The notes under the pieces were generated by a model. It saw nothing but the letters and a program-made list of their open reading frames with translations, did no database searches and was not told where the DNA came from. 64,000 nucleotides of DNA, from contig NZ_JAZIFY010000001.1 in the NCBI RefSeq assembly GCF_036634195.1, positions 1,622,501 to 1,686,500 of the forward strand, in the 5' to 3' direction. Both the position numbers and the translations under genes were made by a program. Position 1 is the first letter of the stretch. Each line of letters starts with the position of its first letter. This stretch comes from Streptomyces sp. P9-A4. GTDB taxonomy: Bacteria; Actinomycetota; Actinomycetes; Streptomycetales; Streptomycetaceae. Below, one piece after another: positions 51,072-59,246 of this stretch.

Positions 51072-51074
51072 GGG

Positions 51075-52394
51075 TCAGTCGGTCCTCTCGGAGGGCTCGG
51101 GGACGGGGCGCCCCGAGGGGGCGGGAAGGCCCCTGGGCAGCAGGCGCGCGGAACAGCCGACGGCCACCGCGAGGGCCAGGAGCGCCGCGACGAGCGCGGT
51201 CTCCGGCCCGCTCGCGGTCCAGACGGCGCCGAAGGCGACGGCGGCTCCGAGCCGGGCGAGCGCCTGGGCGGTCTGGACGAGCGCGAGGCCGCCCGCCTGT
51301 CGTCCCTCGGTCAGGAAGGGGCCGGTCAGGGCCATGAGGACGCCGTCGGTGGTGGCGTAGAAGATCCCGAGCAGGGCGAGGACGCCCAGCAGGACCACCG
51401 GGTCGGGCAGGGGGGTCAGGAGCAGTCCGTAGGCGAGGAACAGGGCCCCGTGGCCGTACAGGAGGGGTCCGCGCCGGCCGACGCGGTCGGCGAGGCGGCC
51501 CGCCGGGACGGCGAGCAGCAGATAGACGCCCGCGGCGCCGAGCGGCAGGAACGGGAACCAGGTGGCGTCGAAGTCGAGCCGTCGCTGGAGCAGCAGGTAG
51601 AGGAAGGAGTCGCCGACGGTGGCGGCCCCGAGGAGTCCGGCGCAGAGCACGATCCGGCGGTACGCGGGCGAGCGCAGCCCGGCGAAGAGCCCGCCACGCG
51701 CGCGTGGCGCCGCCTGGACGTCCGGCCGTGCGCCCCGGTCGGGGAGCGGTCGTGCGCCCACGTCCGCGCGGGCCCGGCCCGGGACGAGCAGCACCCACAG
51801 CAGGACGCCGAACGCCCCGACGCAGAAGCTGACGGCGAAGACCGCGTCGTACGCGTCGGCCGTCGCCCACAGCAGGGCGAAGGCGGCCAGCGGGCCGAGG
51901 AGGGCGCCGGTGGTGTCCATGGCGCGGTGCGTGCCGAAGGCGCGGCCCAGGTCCTCGGGCGGGCTGTGCAGCGTGATGAGGGCGTCGCGCGGGGCGGTGC
52001 GCACGCCTTTGCCGAGCCGGTCGGCGGTGATCGCTCCGGCGATCCAGCCGGTCGCGCCGCCGGCGAGGAGGAGGCCGAGGCGGGAGCAGGCGGAGAGTGC
52101 GTAGCCGAGTCCGCCGACCTGCTTGTGGCGGCCGCCGCGGTCGGCGGTGGCGCCGCCGAGGAGCCGTACGAGCGCGGTGGCGCCGGTCGAGAGGCCGTCG
52201 AGCAGCCCGAACTGGAGGGGGGACAGGCCGAGTCCGAGGACCAGGTAGAGCGGCAGGACGGCCGTCACCATCTCCGAGGAGACATCGGTGACGAGGCTGA
52301 CCGCGCCGAGGGCGAGGACGGTGCCCGTGACGCGCCGCCGGACCCCCGAGGGGGCGGGCGGCGCGTCACGGCGACCGGTGGTCGCGAGGTACAT
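51075..52394 (-). CDS. MFS transporter (permease of a secreted-phosphoesterase operon)
   Basis: The 439-residue protein has about twelve membrane helices. It has the segment SLVTDVSSEMVTAVLPLYLV in helix 1 and GRGIRTAPRD-like DRLGKGVRTAPRDALI after helix 4, typical of a Pseudomonas/Streptomyces MFS subgroup, and GRLADRVGRRGPLL in the second half. Cargo is unknown. The ATG overlaps the stop of the metallophosphoesterase gene (ATGA), so it may import a product that enzyme releases. Confidence 0.87.
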   Translation of the reverse strand: MYLATTGRRDAPPAPSGVRRRVTGTVLALGAVSLVTDVSSEMVTAVLPLYLVLGLGLSPLQFGLLDGLSTGATALVRLLGGATADRGGRHKQVGGLGYALSACSRLGLLLAGGATGWIAGAITADRLGKGVRTAPRDALITLHSPPEDLGRAFGTHRAMDTTGALLGPLAAFALLWATADAYDAVFAVSFCVGAFGVLLWVLLVPGRARADVGARPLPDRGARPDVQAAPRARGGLFAGLRSPAYRRIVLCAGLLGAATVGDSFLYLLLQRRLDFDATWFPFLPLGAAGVYLLLAVPAGRLADRVGRRGPLLYGHGALFLAYGLLLTPLPDPVVLLGVLALLGIFYATTDGVLMALTGPFLTEGRQAGGLALVQTAQALARLGAAVAFGAVWTASGPETALVAALLALAVAVGCSARLLPRGLPAPSGRPVPEPSERTD

Positions 52395-53740
52395 CAGTGG
52401 CAGGTGTAGGTCGGGCCGGAGTCCTTGACCTGGTCGTCGGTGCCGACGTACTGCCAGGTGTAGGTGGTGTCGGTGAGGTCCAGCTTCAGGACGCCGTAGG
52501 TGCCGCTGATCCTCTTCTGGCTGTTGGGCTGGACCGTCTCGATGTCGTACGGCTCGGCGCCGCCCATGCCGCCGACGATCTCGACGATGCCGTCCGCGGT
52601 GGCCTGGCCGCTCGGGTTCTGCGGGGCGAAGCGCTCGTAGTGGTGGTCGTGGCCGTTGAGCACGAGGTCGGCCTTGGCCCCGTAGAGGATCTGCCAGACG
52701 GGCTTGGAGACGGGGTCGTTGCCGTGGCCGCCGGAGGAGTACAGCGGGTGGTGGAAGTAGGCGGCGATGCAGCCCTTGGTGTTCCGCGCGAGGTCGTCCT
52801 TGAGCCACTGGATCTGCGCGGCGTCGTCGAAGGAGTTGGAGTCGAGGGCGACGAAGTGCCAGTTGCCCTGGTCGTAGCTGTAGTACGACTTGCCCTGCGG
52901 GTAGGCGATGGCGCCGAAGTACGACTTGTAGCCGGCGAGCGCGCCGGCCGGGTCGTAGGTCTCGTGGTTGCCGGGCACGGGCCGGGTCTTGGCCTTGAAG
53001 GCGCCCCAGCTCTTGTCGTAGTAGTTGCGGAAGTCGGAGAGCAGGGCGTCGTCGTACTGGTTGTCGCCCATCGTCAGATAGAAGGACGGCGCGATCCGCT
53101 GGGCGAGGGCAGCGGTCTTGGGGTGCGCGCAGGAGCTGCTGGAGGCGGTGCACTGGGCAGCGATGTCACCGGCCGCGACGACCGTGAAGGAGCCGGTGGG
53201 CGGGGTGGTGGTGCCGCCGGCGGTGCCGTAGACCTCCACCGAGTAGAGGGAGTAGCCGTACGAGGTGCCGCGGGCGGTCCCGTACACGCGGAGGTAGCGG
53301 CCCTGGCCGGTGAGTCCGGTCCAGTCGTCCGTGGCGCCGTTGCCCGCGGTCTCGTTGGCGAGGGCGGTCCAGGTGGTGCCGTCGACGGAGATCTCGACGC
53401 GGTAGGCCTTGGCGTAGGCGGCCTCCCAGACGAGCTTGACGCGGGAGACGGTCGCCGAGGGGCCGAGGTCGACCTTGATCCATTGTGGGTCGACGCCCTC
53501 GGCGCTGGCCCAACGGGTGGTGGAGACGCCGTCGAAGGCCTTCTCCGGGCCGAAGGTGCCGTCCTCGACGGAGGAGGCGGTCGCCGGGCGGCCCTGTGAG
53601 ATGAGTACGTCGGCGGCGGCTCCGGCCCGTTCCGGGAGGGCGAGCAGCAGCCCTCCGACGAGCAGCAGCACGGCGGCGAGGACGAAGGGGAGAGGGGTCG
53701 TGGTGGTGCGGTGTGGTGGGGCGGAGACGTTCAGGCGCAT
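52394..53740 (-). CDS. Secreted metallophosphoesterase with N-terminal discoidin (F5/8 C) domain
   Basis: This 448-residue protein has a signal peptide (LPFVLAAVLLLVGGLLLAL) and a discoidin carbohydrate-binding domain at about residues 45-170 (PATASSVEDGTFGPEKAFDG, RYLRVYGTARGTSYGYSLYS). A calcineurin-like phosphoesterase domain at 180-445 has the metal motifs GDI, GDNQYDD, GNHE and NGHDHHYER. It should cleave phosphate esters outside the cell after binding a polymer. It leads an operon with an MFS permease and a beta-propeller protein, downstream of a palindromic operator-like site. Confidence 0.92.
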   Translation of the reverse strand: MRLNVSAPPHRTTTTPLPFVLAAVLLLVGGLLLALPERAGAAADVLISQGRPATASSVEDGTFGPEKAFDGVSTTRWASAEGVDPQWIKVDLGPSATVSRVKLVWEAAYAKAYRVEISVDGTTWTALANETAGNGATDDWTGLTGQGRYLRVYGTARGTSYGYSLYSVEVYGTAGGTTTPPTGSFTVVAAGDIAAQCTASSSSCAHPKTAALAQRIAPSFYLTMGDNQYDDALLSDFRNYYDKSWGAFKAKTRPVPGNHETYDPAGALAGYKSYFGAIAYPQGKSYYSYDQGNWHFVALDSNSFDDAAQIQWLKDDLARNTKGCIAAYFHHPLYSSGGHGNDPVSKPVWQILYGAKADLVLNGHDHHYERFAPQNPSGQATADGIVEIVGGMGGAEPYDIETVQPNSQKRISGTYGVLKLDLTDTTYTWQYVGTDDQVKDSGPTYTCH

Positions 53741-53974
53741 ACCTGGCTCCCTGGCCTGTGGGGTGGGCTAGAGCTGGACACCGGTGCGGCGCACCACGGA
53801 CCGGGCACGCGGCACGGACCGGGCCGCCCGTGCCGCGGGATCACGGACACGGACGACCGGCCGCGCGACGATTCGGGGCGCCGCGCGGCGCGGTGGTGCT
53901 GGCGGCCGGGTCAGAGCTCTCACTGAGCGCGTCACGCCCCGGGGACGGGCCGCCGCGCCAAGCCGCTGCCGGGG

Positions 53975-54000
53975 ATGCTAGCGGATAGGAAGGTTTCCTA
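53975..54000 (-). promoter_or_regulatory. Palindrome TAGGAA-N3-TTCCTA next to a -10-like TAGCAT
   Basis: On the minus strand the palindrome (53986-54000) is followed by TAGCAT (plus 53975-53980). The motif resembles the TTAGGAAA/TTTCCTAA operators I recall for ROK-type sugar regulators such as CsnR in Streptomyces. It is about 250 bases upstream of the metallophosphoesterase operon. The remaining spacer (53741-54099) shows no gene. Confidence 0.4.
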
Positions 54001-54099
54001 CCAGACTCCCAACAGGTGACCGGAACCAAGGAGTTCGGGGGTGCGTCCGGAGTCTTCCGGGGGTTTTCCGGGGGTTCTCCTGGAGGTCCCCTCCGGGCC

Positions 54100-54456
54100 T
54101 CAGAGGCTGATGTGGTACGCCTTGCGCAGGGTCTCGTGCACGGTCCAGGTCGTCCGGTCGCCCTCGCGCAGCACGCAGGCGTCCCCCGGGCCGATCTCCA
54201 GGGTCTCGCCGCCCTCGACGGCGACGGTCGCCCGCCCGGAGACCACCACGAACAGCTCGTTGGCCTCGGTGTCGGTGACGACGCCGGGGGTGATCTGCCA
54301 GATGCCGCGCAGCTGCTTGCCGTCGGCCGACTCCCACAGCACCTTGCCCGTCACCTCGGGCGTACCGGAGACGATCTGGGCGGGGTCGAGGGGGTCCGCC
54401 TCGAGCTCGGCGTCGGGGATGTGAACGGCGAAGGAAGGCTGGTCATGTGTGGTCAT
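54100..54456 (-). CDS. Cupin-domain protein
   Basis: The 118-residue single cupin has a beta-barrel core from about residue 35 to 110: GIWQITPGVVTDTEANELFVV is the first motif region, without the usual His-x-His pair, and LEIGPGDACVLREGDRTTW the second. Because the metal ligands are largely missing, a binding rather than enzymatic role (family DUF861-like) is likely. It is divergent from psuG, with 272 bases between; I saw no clear promoter there. Confidence 0.85.
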   Translation of the reverse strand: MTTHDQPSFAVHIPDAELEADPLDPAQIVSGTPEVTGKVLWESADGKQLRGIWQITPGVVTDTEANELFVVVSGRATVAVEGGETLEIGPGDACVLREGDRTTWTVHETLRKAYHISL

Positions 54457-54728
54457 GGGCGGTGACTGTAGCCGGGCTCCGGGACCGCCCCGAGGCCGGG
54501 ACCGGCTGGAATGAACCCGTCCGCTTCGCCTCCCACCAGGCGTGATACCCGAATTGACCGACGGCGACGAAATCCGCACCACCCCTCCGGCGCGACGCCG
54601 GACGGGTGGCGCGTCCCGCTCGGGGGCCGCACCCGGGACTCGGGGACGGATTCCGCAGGGGTACCCGCCGTGTGGCAGGTGGTCGCCAACGAGGTTTGCG
54701 GGGCCCATGGCCGCGCCAGGAATGGGAC

Positions 54729-55676
54729 ATGTCCACACAGGTGTCCGAAGAGGTACGGGAGGCCCTCCACGAGGGGCGGCCCGTCGTCGCTCTGGAATCG
54801 ACGATCATCGCCCACGGCCTGCCGCGCCCGCGCAACCTGGCCGTGGCCCTGGAACTGGAGGAGCTGGTACGGGCCGGGGGCGCCGTGCCCGCGACCATCG
54901 CCGTGGTCGACGGCACGGCCAGAGTCGGCCTGGACGGCGCGGCGCTGACCCGTATCGCCGAGGACCCGGCCGTACGCAAACTGGGGCACCGCGACCTCGC
55001 CCCGGCCCTGGCGGCCGGCGCGACCGGAGCGACGACCGTCTCGGCCACGGCGTGGCTCGCGGACGCGGCGGGCATACGGGTGTTCGCGACCGGCGGCCTC
55101 GGCGGGGTGCACCGGGAGTGGAGCGAGACGCAGGACGAGTCCGCCGATCTGCGGCTGCTCTCCCGGGTGGGCGTCACCGTCGTGTGCGCCGGGGTCAAGT
55201 CGATCCTCGACGTGCCCGCGACGCTCCAGCGCCTGGAGACACTGGGGGTGACGGTCGTCGGGTACGGCACCGAGCACTTCCCCGGCTTCTACCTCGCCTC
55301 ATCGGGGCAGCCCGTGGACTGGACCCTGCGGACGCCCGGGGAGGTCGCGGAGGTGATACGGGCGCAGGACCGCCTCGGCGGACCGCGCGCGGCGCTGGTC
55401 GTGGCCAACCCGGTGCCGATGGCGGAGCAGCTGGATCCCGCGCTGCACGATCGGGTGCTCGCGGGGGGCCTGGCAACGGCGAAGGAGAAGGGGATCGCGG
55501 GGCAGGCGGTGACACCGTTCCTGCTGGAGTACCTGATGACGCATACGGAAGGGGCGTCGCTGGAGGCCAATCTGGCGGCGGTACGGGGCAACGTAAGGCT
55601 CGCGGCGAGCATCGCGGGGGCGTACGCGAGAGAGGCCGGCGGCGCGGGAGCGGCGCCCGGCGCGGGCGGCCGGTGA
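54729..55676 (+). CDS. psuG: Pseudouridine-5'-phosphate glycosidase
   Basis: The 315-residue protein matches PsuG throughout: VVALESTIIAHGLPRPRNL at the N-terminus, the catalytic-lysine region DLAPALAAGATGATTVSATAW, the FATGGLGGVHR loop and the Asp/metal segment EHFPGFYLASSG. It splits pseudouridine-5'-P into uracil and ribose-5-P, allowing reuse of RNA-derived pseudouridine. ATG 54729 has AGGAA 8 bases upstream. It overlaps the kinase gene by GTGA, forming the usual psuG-psuK pair. Confidence 0.95.
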   Translation: MSTQVSEEVREALHEGRPVVALESTIIAHGLPRPRNLAVALELEELVRAGGAVPATIAVVDGTARVGLDGAALTRIAEDPAVRKLGHRDLAPALAAGATGATTVSATAWLADAAGIRVFATGGLGGVHREWSETQDESADLRLLSRVGVTVVCAGVKSILDVPATLQRLETLGVTVVGYGTEHFPGFYLASSGQPVDWTLRTPGEVAEVIRAQDRLGGPRAALVVANPVPMAEQLDPALHDRVLAGGLATAKEKGIAGQAVTPFLLEYLMTHTEGASLEANLAAVRGNVRLAASIAGAYAREAGGAGAAPGAGGR

Positions 55677-56590
55677 CTCGGGCCCCGGGCGCACTGCTCG
55701 TCGTCGGGGACGTGGTGACGGACGTCGTCGCCCTGCACCGGACCCCGCTCGCCCCGGCCACGGACACGGCGGCACGCATCCGTACCCTCCCGGGCGGCGC
55801 CGGGGCCAACGCCGCCTGCTGGGCGGCGCGTTCCTGGCCCGGGGAGGTACGACTCCTCGGCCGGGTCGGCACCGACACGGCGGGCTGGCACGACCGGGCG
55901 CTGCGGCGCGCGGGCGTGCGCCCCCTGCTCGTACCCGACCCGGAGGCGGCGACGGCCACCGTGATCGCGCTGGTGGACCCCTCGGCGGAGCGCACGTTCC
56001 TGACCGACAGCGGCGCCGCCCCGCGCCTCTCCCCCGACGACTGGTCCGCCCGGCTGCTCGACGGCGTGGCCCGGCTGCACCTCTCCGGCTATCTGTACTT
56101 CTCCGGTACGAGCCGGGCGACGGCCCGGCGGGCGCTGCGGGACGCGCGGGAGGCGGGGGTTCCGGTGAGCGTGGACCCGGCTTCGGCGGGGTTCCTGACG
56201 GAGCTGGGGACGGACCGGTTCCTCGCGGTCACGGAGGGCACGGAGATCCTGCTGCCCAACGCGGACGAGGCCCGGCTGCTCACCGGCCGCACCGAACCGG
56301 ATTCGGCGGCGGCGGAGTTGAGCCGCCGTTTCCCGTCGGTCGTGGTCACGCTGGGGGCGGCCGGCGCGCTGGTCGCCCGGGGCGGCGAGGTCACCGCACG
56401 CGTGACCGCGCCCCGGGTGCGGCCGGTGGACTCGACGGGCGCGGGGGACGCGTTCACGGGGGCGTTCCTGGCGGCCCTGTTCGCGGGCGCGGACGCGGCG
56501 CACGCCGCCGAGGCGGGCTGCCGCGCCGGCGCGGAGGCGGTCACCATGATGGGCGGCAGACCACCAAACGGGCGCGCGGTCCGGATCTGA
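55673..56590 (+). CDS. psuK: PfkB-family carbohydrate kinase, probable pseudouridine kinase
   Basis: The 305-residue ribokinase-like protein has the N-terminal GDVVTDVVAL, the PGGAGANAACWAA substrate loop, and the C-terminal signature DSTGAGDAFTGAFLAAL with the catalytic Asp. Sitting behind psuG with a 4-base overlap, it should phosphorylate pseudouridine to feed PsuG. Because PfkB members vary in substrate, the name rests on context. Its stop lies one base from that of the convergent uridine-kinase-like gene. Confidence 0.88.
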   Translation: MTRAPGALLVVGDVVTDVVALHRTPLAPATDTAARIRTLPGGAGANAACWAARSWPGEVRLLGRVGTDTAGWHDRALRRAGVRPLLVPDPEAATATVIALVDPSAERTFLTDSGAAPRLSPDDWSARLLDGVARLHLSGYLYFSGTSRATARRALRDAREAGVPVSVDPASAGFLTELGTDRFLAVTEGTEILLPNADEARLLTGRTEPDSAAAELSRRFPSVVVTLGAAGALVARGGEVTARVTAPRVRPVDSTGAGDAFTGAFLAALFAGADAAHAAEAGCRAGAEAVTMMGGRPPNGRAVRI

Positions 56591-56591
56591 G

Positions 56592-57236
56592 CTACCCCCG
56601 CAGGCCCGTCCAGGCCGGGTGGCGCGGGTCGTCCGCGCGTACGACGGCGTCCGCGGCCCCGGCCGGATCAACCTCCGTCTCGTAACGGGCGAAGGCCGGC
56701 AGGGTCCAGGCTTCCTCGGTGCGCCGGGCGAGCGCGGCGGGCGAGAGCCTCAGGTGCGCGGTGAGGTCGAAGGGGAACCAGTGGCCGAGCAGGAAGGGCC
56801 CGTGCACCACGAGGACCCCGCCCGGCGGCAGCGTCACGTACGGGCTGCGGGTAGCGCGGTCCCGCACCGGGTCCCACAGATCGGGCAGCACGCGGCCGGT
56901 GCCGCCGGGTTCCAGCGGGCCGAAGACCTCCCGCCACAGGGCCCTGATGTCGGTCCACCCGTCGTAGTACGCGTCCGGGTCCCGCTTCCCGTACTCGTAC
57001 CGGAGGGACGCGGGCCGCAGGAACCCACCGGTCCCCACGACATGGACGGAGCGCCCGCGCGTCCGCAGCGCCTCGGCGAGCAGCCCGGCCAGTTCGCCGC
57101 CGGGTGCGGCGGGCGGCCCGTCGATGCCGACCTTGAGCCACTCGCCGCCGTCACCGGGGGTGGCCGCGTCGACGTGCCCGGCGAGCGTCTCGGCCAGCCG
57201 TTCCCAGGCGATCGCCTCGTATCGCATCCCGCTCAT
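56592..57236 (-). CDS. Uridine-kinase-like protein without a canonical P-loop
   Basis: The 214-residue protein resembles uridine/cytidine kinases: LKVGIDGPPAAPGGELAGLL at the P-loop place, DPDAYYDGWTDIRALWREVF after it, and VHGPFLLGHWFPFDL near the middle. The Walker A Gly-Lys-Ser/Thr is replaced by Pro-Gly-Gly-Glu, so ATP binding by the usual lysine is not possible. It faces the psuG-psuK pair and may be related to pyrimidine ribonucleoside handling. Start: ATG 57236 or ATG 57227. Confidence 0.75.
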   Translation of the reverse strand: MSGMRYEAIAWERLAETLAGHVDAATPGDGGEWLKVGIDGPPAAPGGELAGLLAEALRTRGRSVHVVGTGGFLRPASLRYEYGKRDPDAYYDGWTDIRALWREVFGPLEPGGTGRVLPDLWDPVRDRATRSPYVTLPPGGVLVVHGPFLLGHWFPFDLTAHLRLSPAALARRTEEAWTLPAFARYETEVDPAGAADAVVRADDPRHPAWTGLRG

Positions 57237-57311
57237 TCCTCTGCCCCGAGAACTGACCCGAACCGCCAGGGCTTGACCTTGTCACTGGCGTCACTGTTTC
57301 ACCATCGGTCC

Positions 57312-58079
57312 ATGGTCAAGGAATTCACGGACACCAGCACACCCACCAGGGTCGTCGTCGTCACGGGCGCGGGCACCGGCATCGGCGGGGCCACCGCCCG
57401 CGCCTTCGCGGGGCAGGGGGCGACGGTCGTCGCCGTCGGCCGCCGGCCCGAGCCGCTGCGGGAGACGGCCGAGGGGCACCCCACGATCCATCCGTTCGTC
57501 GCCGACATCACGGCGGAGGGCGCGGCCGAGGAGATCGTCCGTGCCGCCCTGACCGGTCACGGCCGCCTCGACGTGCTCGTCAACAACGCCGGGATCTCCG
57601 CGGGCGGTCCGCTCGGCGGCCTCGACCGCTCCGTGATCACCCCGCTCCTGGAGACCAATCTCGTCGCCCCGATACTGCTCACCCAGGCCGCGGTCCCGGC
57701 GCTCCGGGAGTCCCGGGGCGTCGTGGTGAACGTGACGACGACGATCGGTCAGCGCGGCTGGCCCGCCAACTCCGTCTATCCGGCGACCAAGAGCGCCCTG
57801 GAGACCCTGACCCGCTGCTGGGCGGTGGAGCTCGCGCCGGACGGCGTACGGGTGGTGGCGGTCGCGCCGGGTGCGGTCGAGACCCCGATCGCGGACCACA
57901 TGGGCCTCTCCCCCGAGCAGTCGAAGGCACTGCGGGCCTGGCAGCTGGCGCACACCCCGCTGGGCCGGATCGGCAGGCCGGAGGAGGTCGCCTGGGCGAT
58001 CACCTCGCTCGCCGCGCCGGACGCCTCCTTCCTGACCGGCACCGTACTGCCCGTCGACGGGGGCGCGCTGGTCGCGTGA
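57312..58079 (+). CDS. SDR-family oxidoreductase
   Basis: The 255-residue classical short-chain dehydrogenase has TGAGTGIGG (cofactor), VGRR after the second strand (NADP preference), NNAGIS, catalytic Ser region VVNVTTTIGQ and Tyr-x3-Lys in YPATKSA, ending VLPVDGGAL. Substrate unknown. TTGACC (57273-57278), a good -35, lies 33 bases upstream, followed by two GTCACTG repeats. A MerR-type regulator gene lies just downstream on the same strand and may control it. Confidence 0.88.
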   Translation: MVKEFTDTSTPTRVVVVTGAGTGIGGATARAFAGQGATVVAVGRRPEPLRETAEGHPTIHPFVADITAEGAAEEIVRAALTGHGRLDVLVNNAGISAGGPLGGLDRSVITPLLETNLVAPILLTQAAVPALRESRGVVVNVTTTIGQRGWPANSVYPATKSALETLTRCWAVELAPDGVRVVAVAPGAVETPIADHMGLSPEQSKALRAWQLAHTPLGRIGRPEEVAWAITSLAAPDASFLTGTVLPVDGGALVA

Positions 58080-58161
58080 GCCGGAGGCCGGGCGCACCGC
58101 TCGCCCGAGCCGACGGGTGCACGCCGCTCGCGTGATAGGACTGCGCGAGGAGGTGACGGCC

Positions 58162-58527
58162 GTGCGGATCGGTGAACTGGCCCGGCGGACCGGGGTGTCG
58201 CCCCGGGCGCTGCGCCACTACGAGACGGCGGGGCTGATCGCGTCGGCCCGTGCGGAGAACGGCTACCGGGTGTACGGCGAGGGCGCGGTCACCCGGGTGG
58301 CGAACATCCGGTACCTCCTCGACGCGGGGCTCACGCTGGACGACGTGTCCGCGTTCCGTTCCTGTCTGGACGGGGACATGCCCTCGGCCCCGCCGTCCGC
58401 CCGGGGCCTGGAGATCGCCCGCGAGCGGCTGGCCGTGCTCGACGCGCGCATCGCGGCGCAGACCGAGGCCCGGGACCGGCTGGCGCGCACCCTGTCGGCG
58501 CGGTCAGTGGGCCCCGGCGGCCCGTAG
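58162..58527 (+). CDS. MerR-family transcriptional regulator
   Basis: The 121-residue protein begins MRIGELARRTGVSPRALRHYE, the MerR helix-turn-helix, followed by the wing (ENGYRVYGEGA) and a dimerisation coiled coil (LEIARERLAVLDARIAAQTE). It has no C-terminal effector domain or metal cysteines apart from one in FRSCLDGD. GTG 58162 has AGGAGGT 7 bases upstream; an earlier in-frame start is unlikely. Its 3' end overlaps the convergent HxlR gene by 24 bases. The adjacent SDR gene is the likely target. Confidence 0.9.
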   Translation: MRIGELARRTGVSPRALRHYETAGLIASARAENGYRVYGEGAVTRVANIRYLLDAGLTLDDVSAFRSCLDGDMPSAPPSARGLEIARERLAVLDARIAAQTEARDRLARTLSARSVGPGGP

Positions 58528-59148
58528 CGTCCGGTCCAGGGCCGCGCGCCCCGACTCGACCGCCTCGGCAAGCGTCAGTTCCCCGCCCGCGAGGGCCCGG
58601 CAGGTCGCCGCATCCGTCCGCAGCCCGGCGTCGGGCAGCTCCGTCGTACCGTCGCCGTAGACGCCGTCCCCGTACGCCACGCTTCCGTCCGCTCCGACGC
58701 GTACGTGGAACTCGCCCTCGTCCAGGGTCACCTGGACGACCCCGGCACCCAGCCCGGCCAGCGCTCCGAGCAGCGGGATCGCGTACCAGTGCGCGCGGAC
58801 GGCGTCGGTGGGGCGCGGTTCGCCCAGCTCCGGCGCCCCCCAGGCGGCGAGGCTGCGCAGCACGGGCAGCAGCTCGCGTCCGCGCGCGGTGAGCTCGTAG
58901 ACGAACGCCGAGGCGGGCGGGGGCAGTCGGCGGCGGGTGACCAGCTCGGCCGCCTCCATGTCCTTGAGGCGGCCGGCGAGCATGTCCGTGCTGACGCCGG
59001 GGAGGTCGGCGTGGAGGTCGGTGTAGCGGCGTGGTCCGGCGAGGAGTTCGCGGACGACGAGCAGGGTCCAGCGGTCGCCGACGAGGTCGAGGGCGCGCGC
59101 GGCGGCGCAGTGCTGGTCGTAGCTGCGGCGGCGTGGCTGACGTGGCAT
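58504..59148 (-). CDS. HxlR-family winged-helix regulator
   Basis: The 214-residue protein begins MPRQPRRRSYDQHCAAARAL. The winged helix spans about residues 10-100 (VGDRWTLLVVRELLAGPRRY, VSTDMLAGRLKDMEAAELV), followed by a C-terminal SCP2-like domain of about 90 residues (VQVTLDEGEFHVRVGADGS). A TAGACT -10 (59156-59161) 7 bases before ATG 59148 and TTGGAA -35 (59178-59183) give a leaderless promoter, so this start is preferred over longer options. Its promoter contains a dual palindrome, suggesting self-repression. Confidence 0.9.
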   Translation of the reverse strand: MPRQPRRRSYDQHCAAARALDLVGDRWTLLVVRELLAGPRRYTDLHADLPGVSTDMLAGRLKDMEAAELVTRRRLPPPASAFVYELTARGRELLPVLRSLAAWGAPELGEPRPTDAVRAHWYAIPLLGALAGLGAGVVQVTLDEGEFHVRVGADGSVAYGDGVYGDGTTELPDAGLRTDAATCRALAGGELTLAEAVESGRAALDRTLRAAGAH

Positions 59149-59155
59149 GCGACGC

Positions 59156-59205
59156 AGTCTAGACATGTTGTTGGACTTTCCAAGCTCGGACTTGGTAAAA
59201 CCAAG
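59156..59205. promoter_or_regulatory. HxlR promoter and dual operator
   Basis: On the minus strand -35 TTGGAA (59178-59183) and -10 TAGACT (59156-59161), 16 bases apart, drive the hxlR-like gene. Palindromes TTGGA-N3-TCCAA (59171-59183) and CTTGGT-N3-ACCAAG (59191-59205) have centres 21 bases apart, two helical turns, and the first covers the -35. Confidence 0.65.
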
Positions 59206-59246
59206 CAACACGCACCACTGATTCCGGGGACCTGGGGAGGTCGGAC

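Noticed and set aside
57273..57300. Classic MerR promoter with 19-bp spacer before the SDR gene
   Set aside because: TTGACC is a good -35, but no acceptable -10 is found at 17-20 bases, and no symmetric operator centre is clear.
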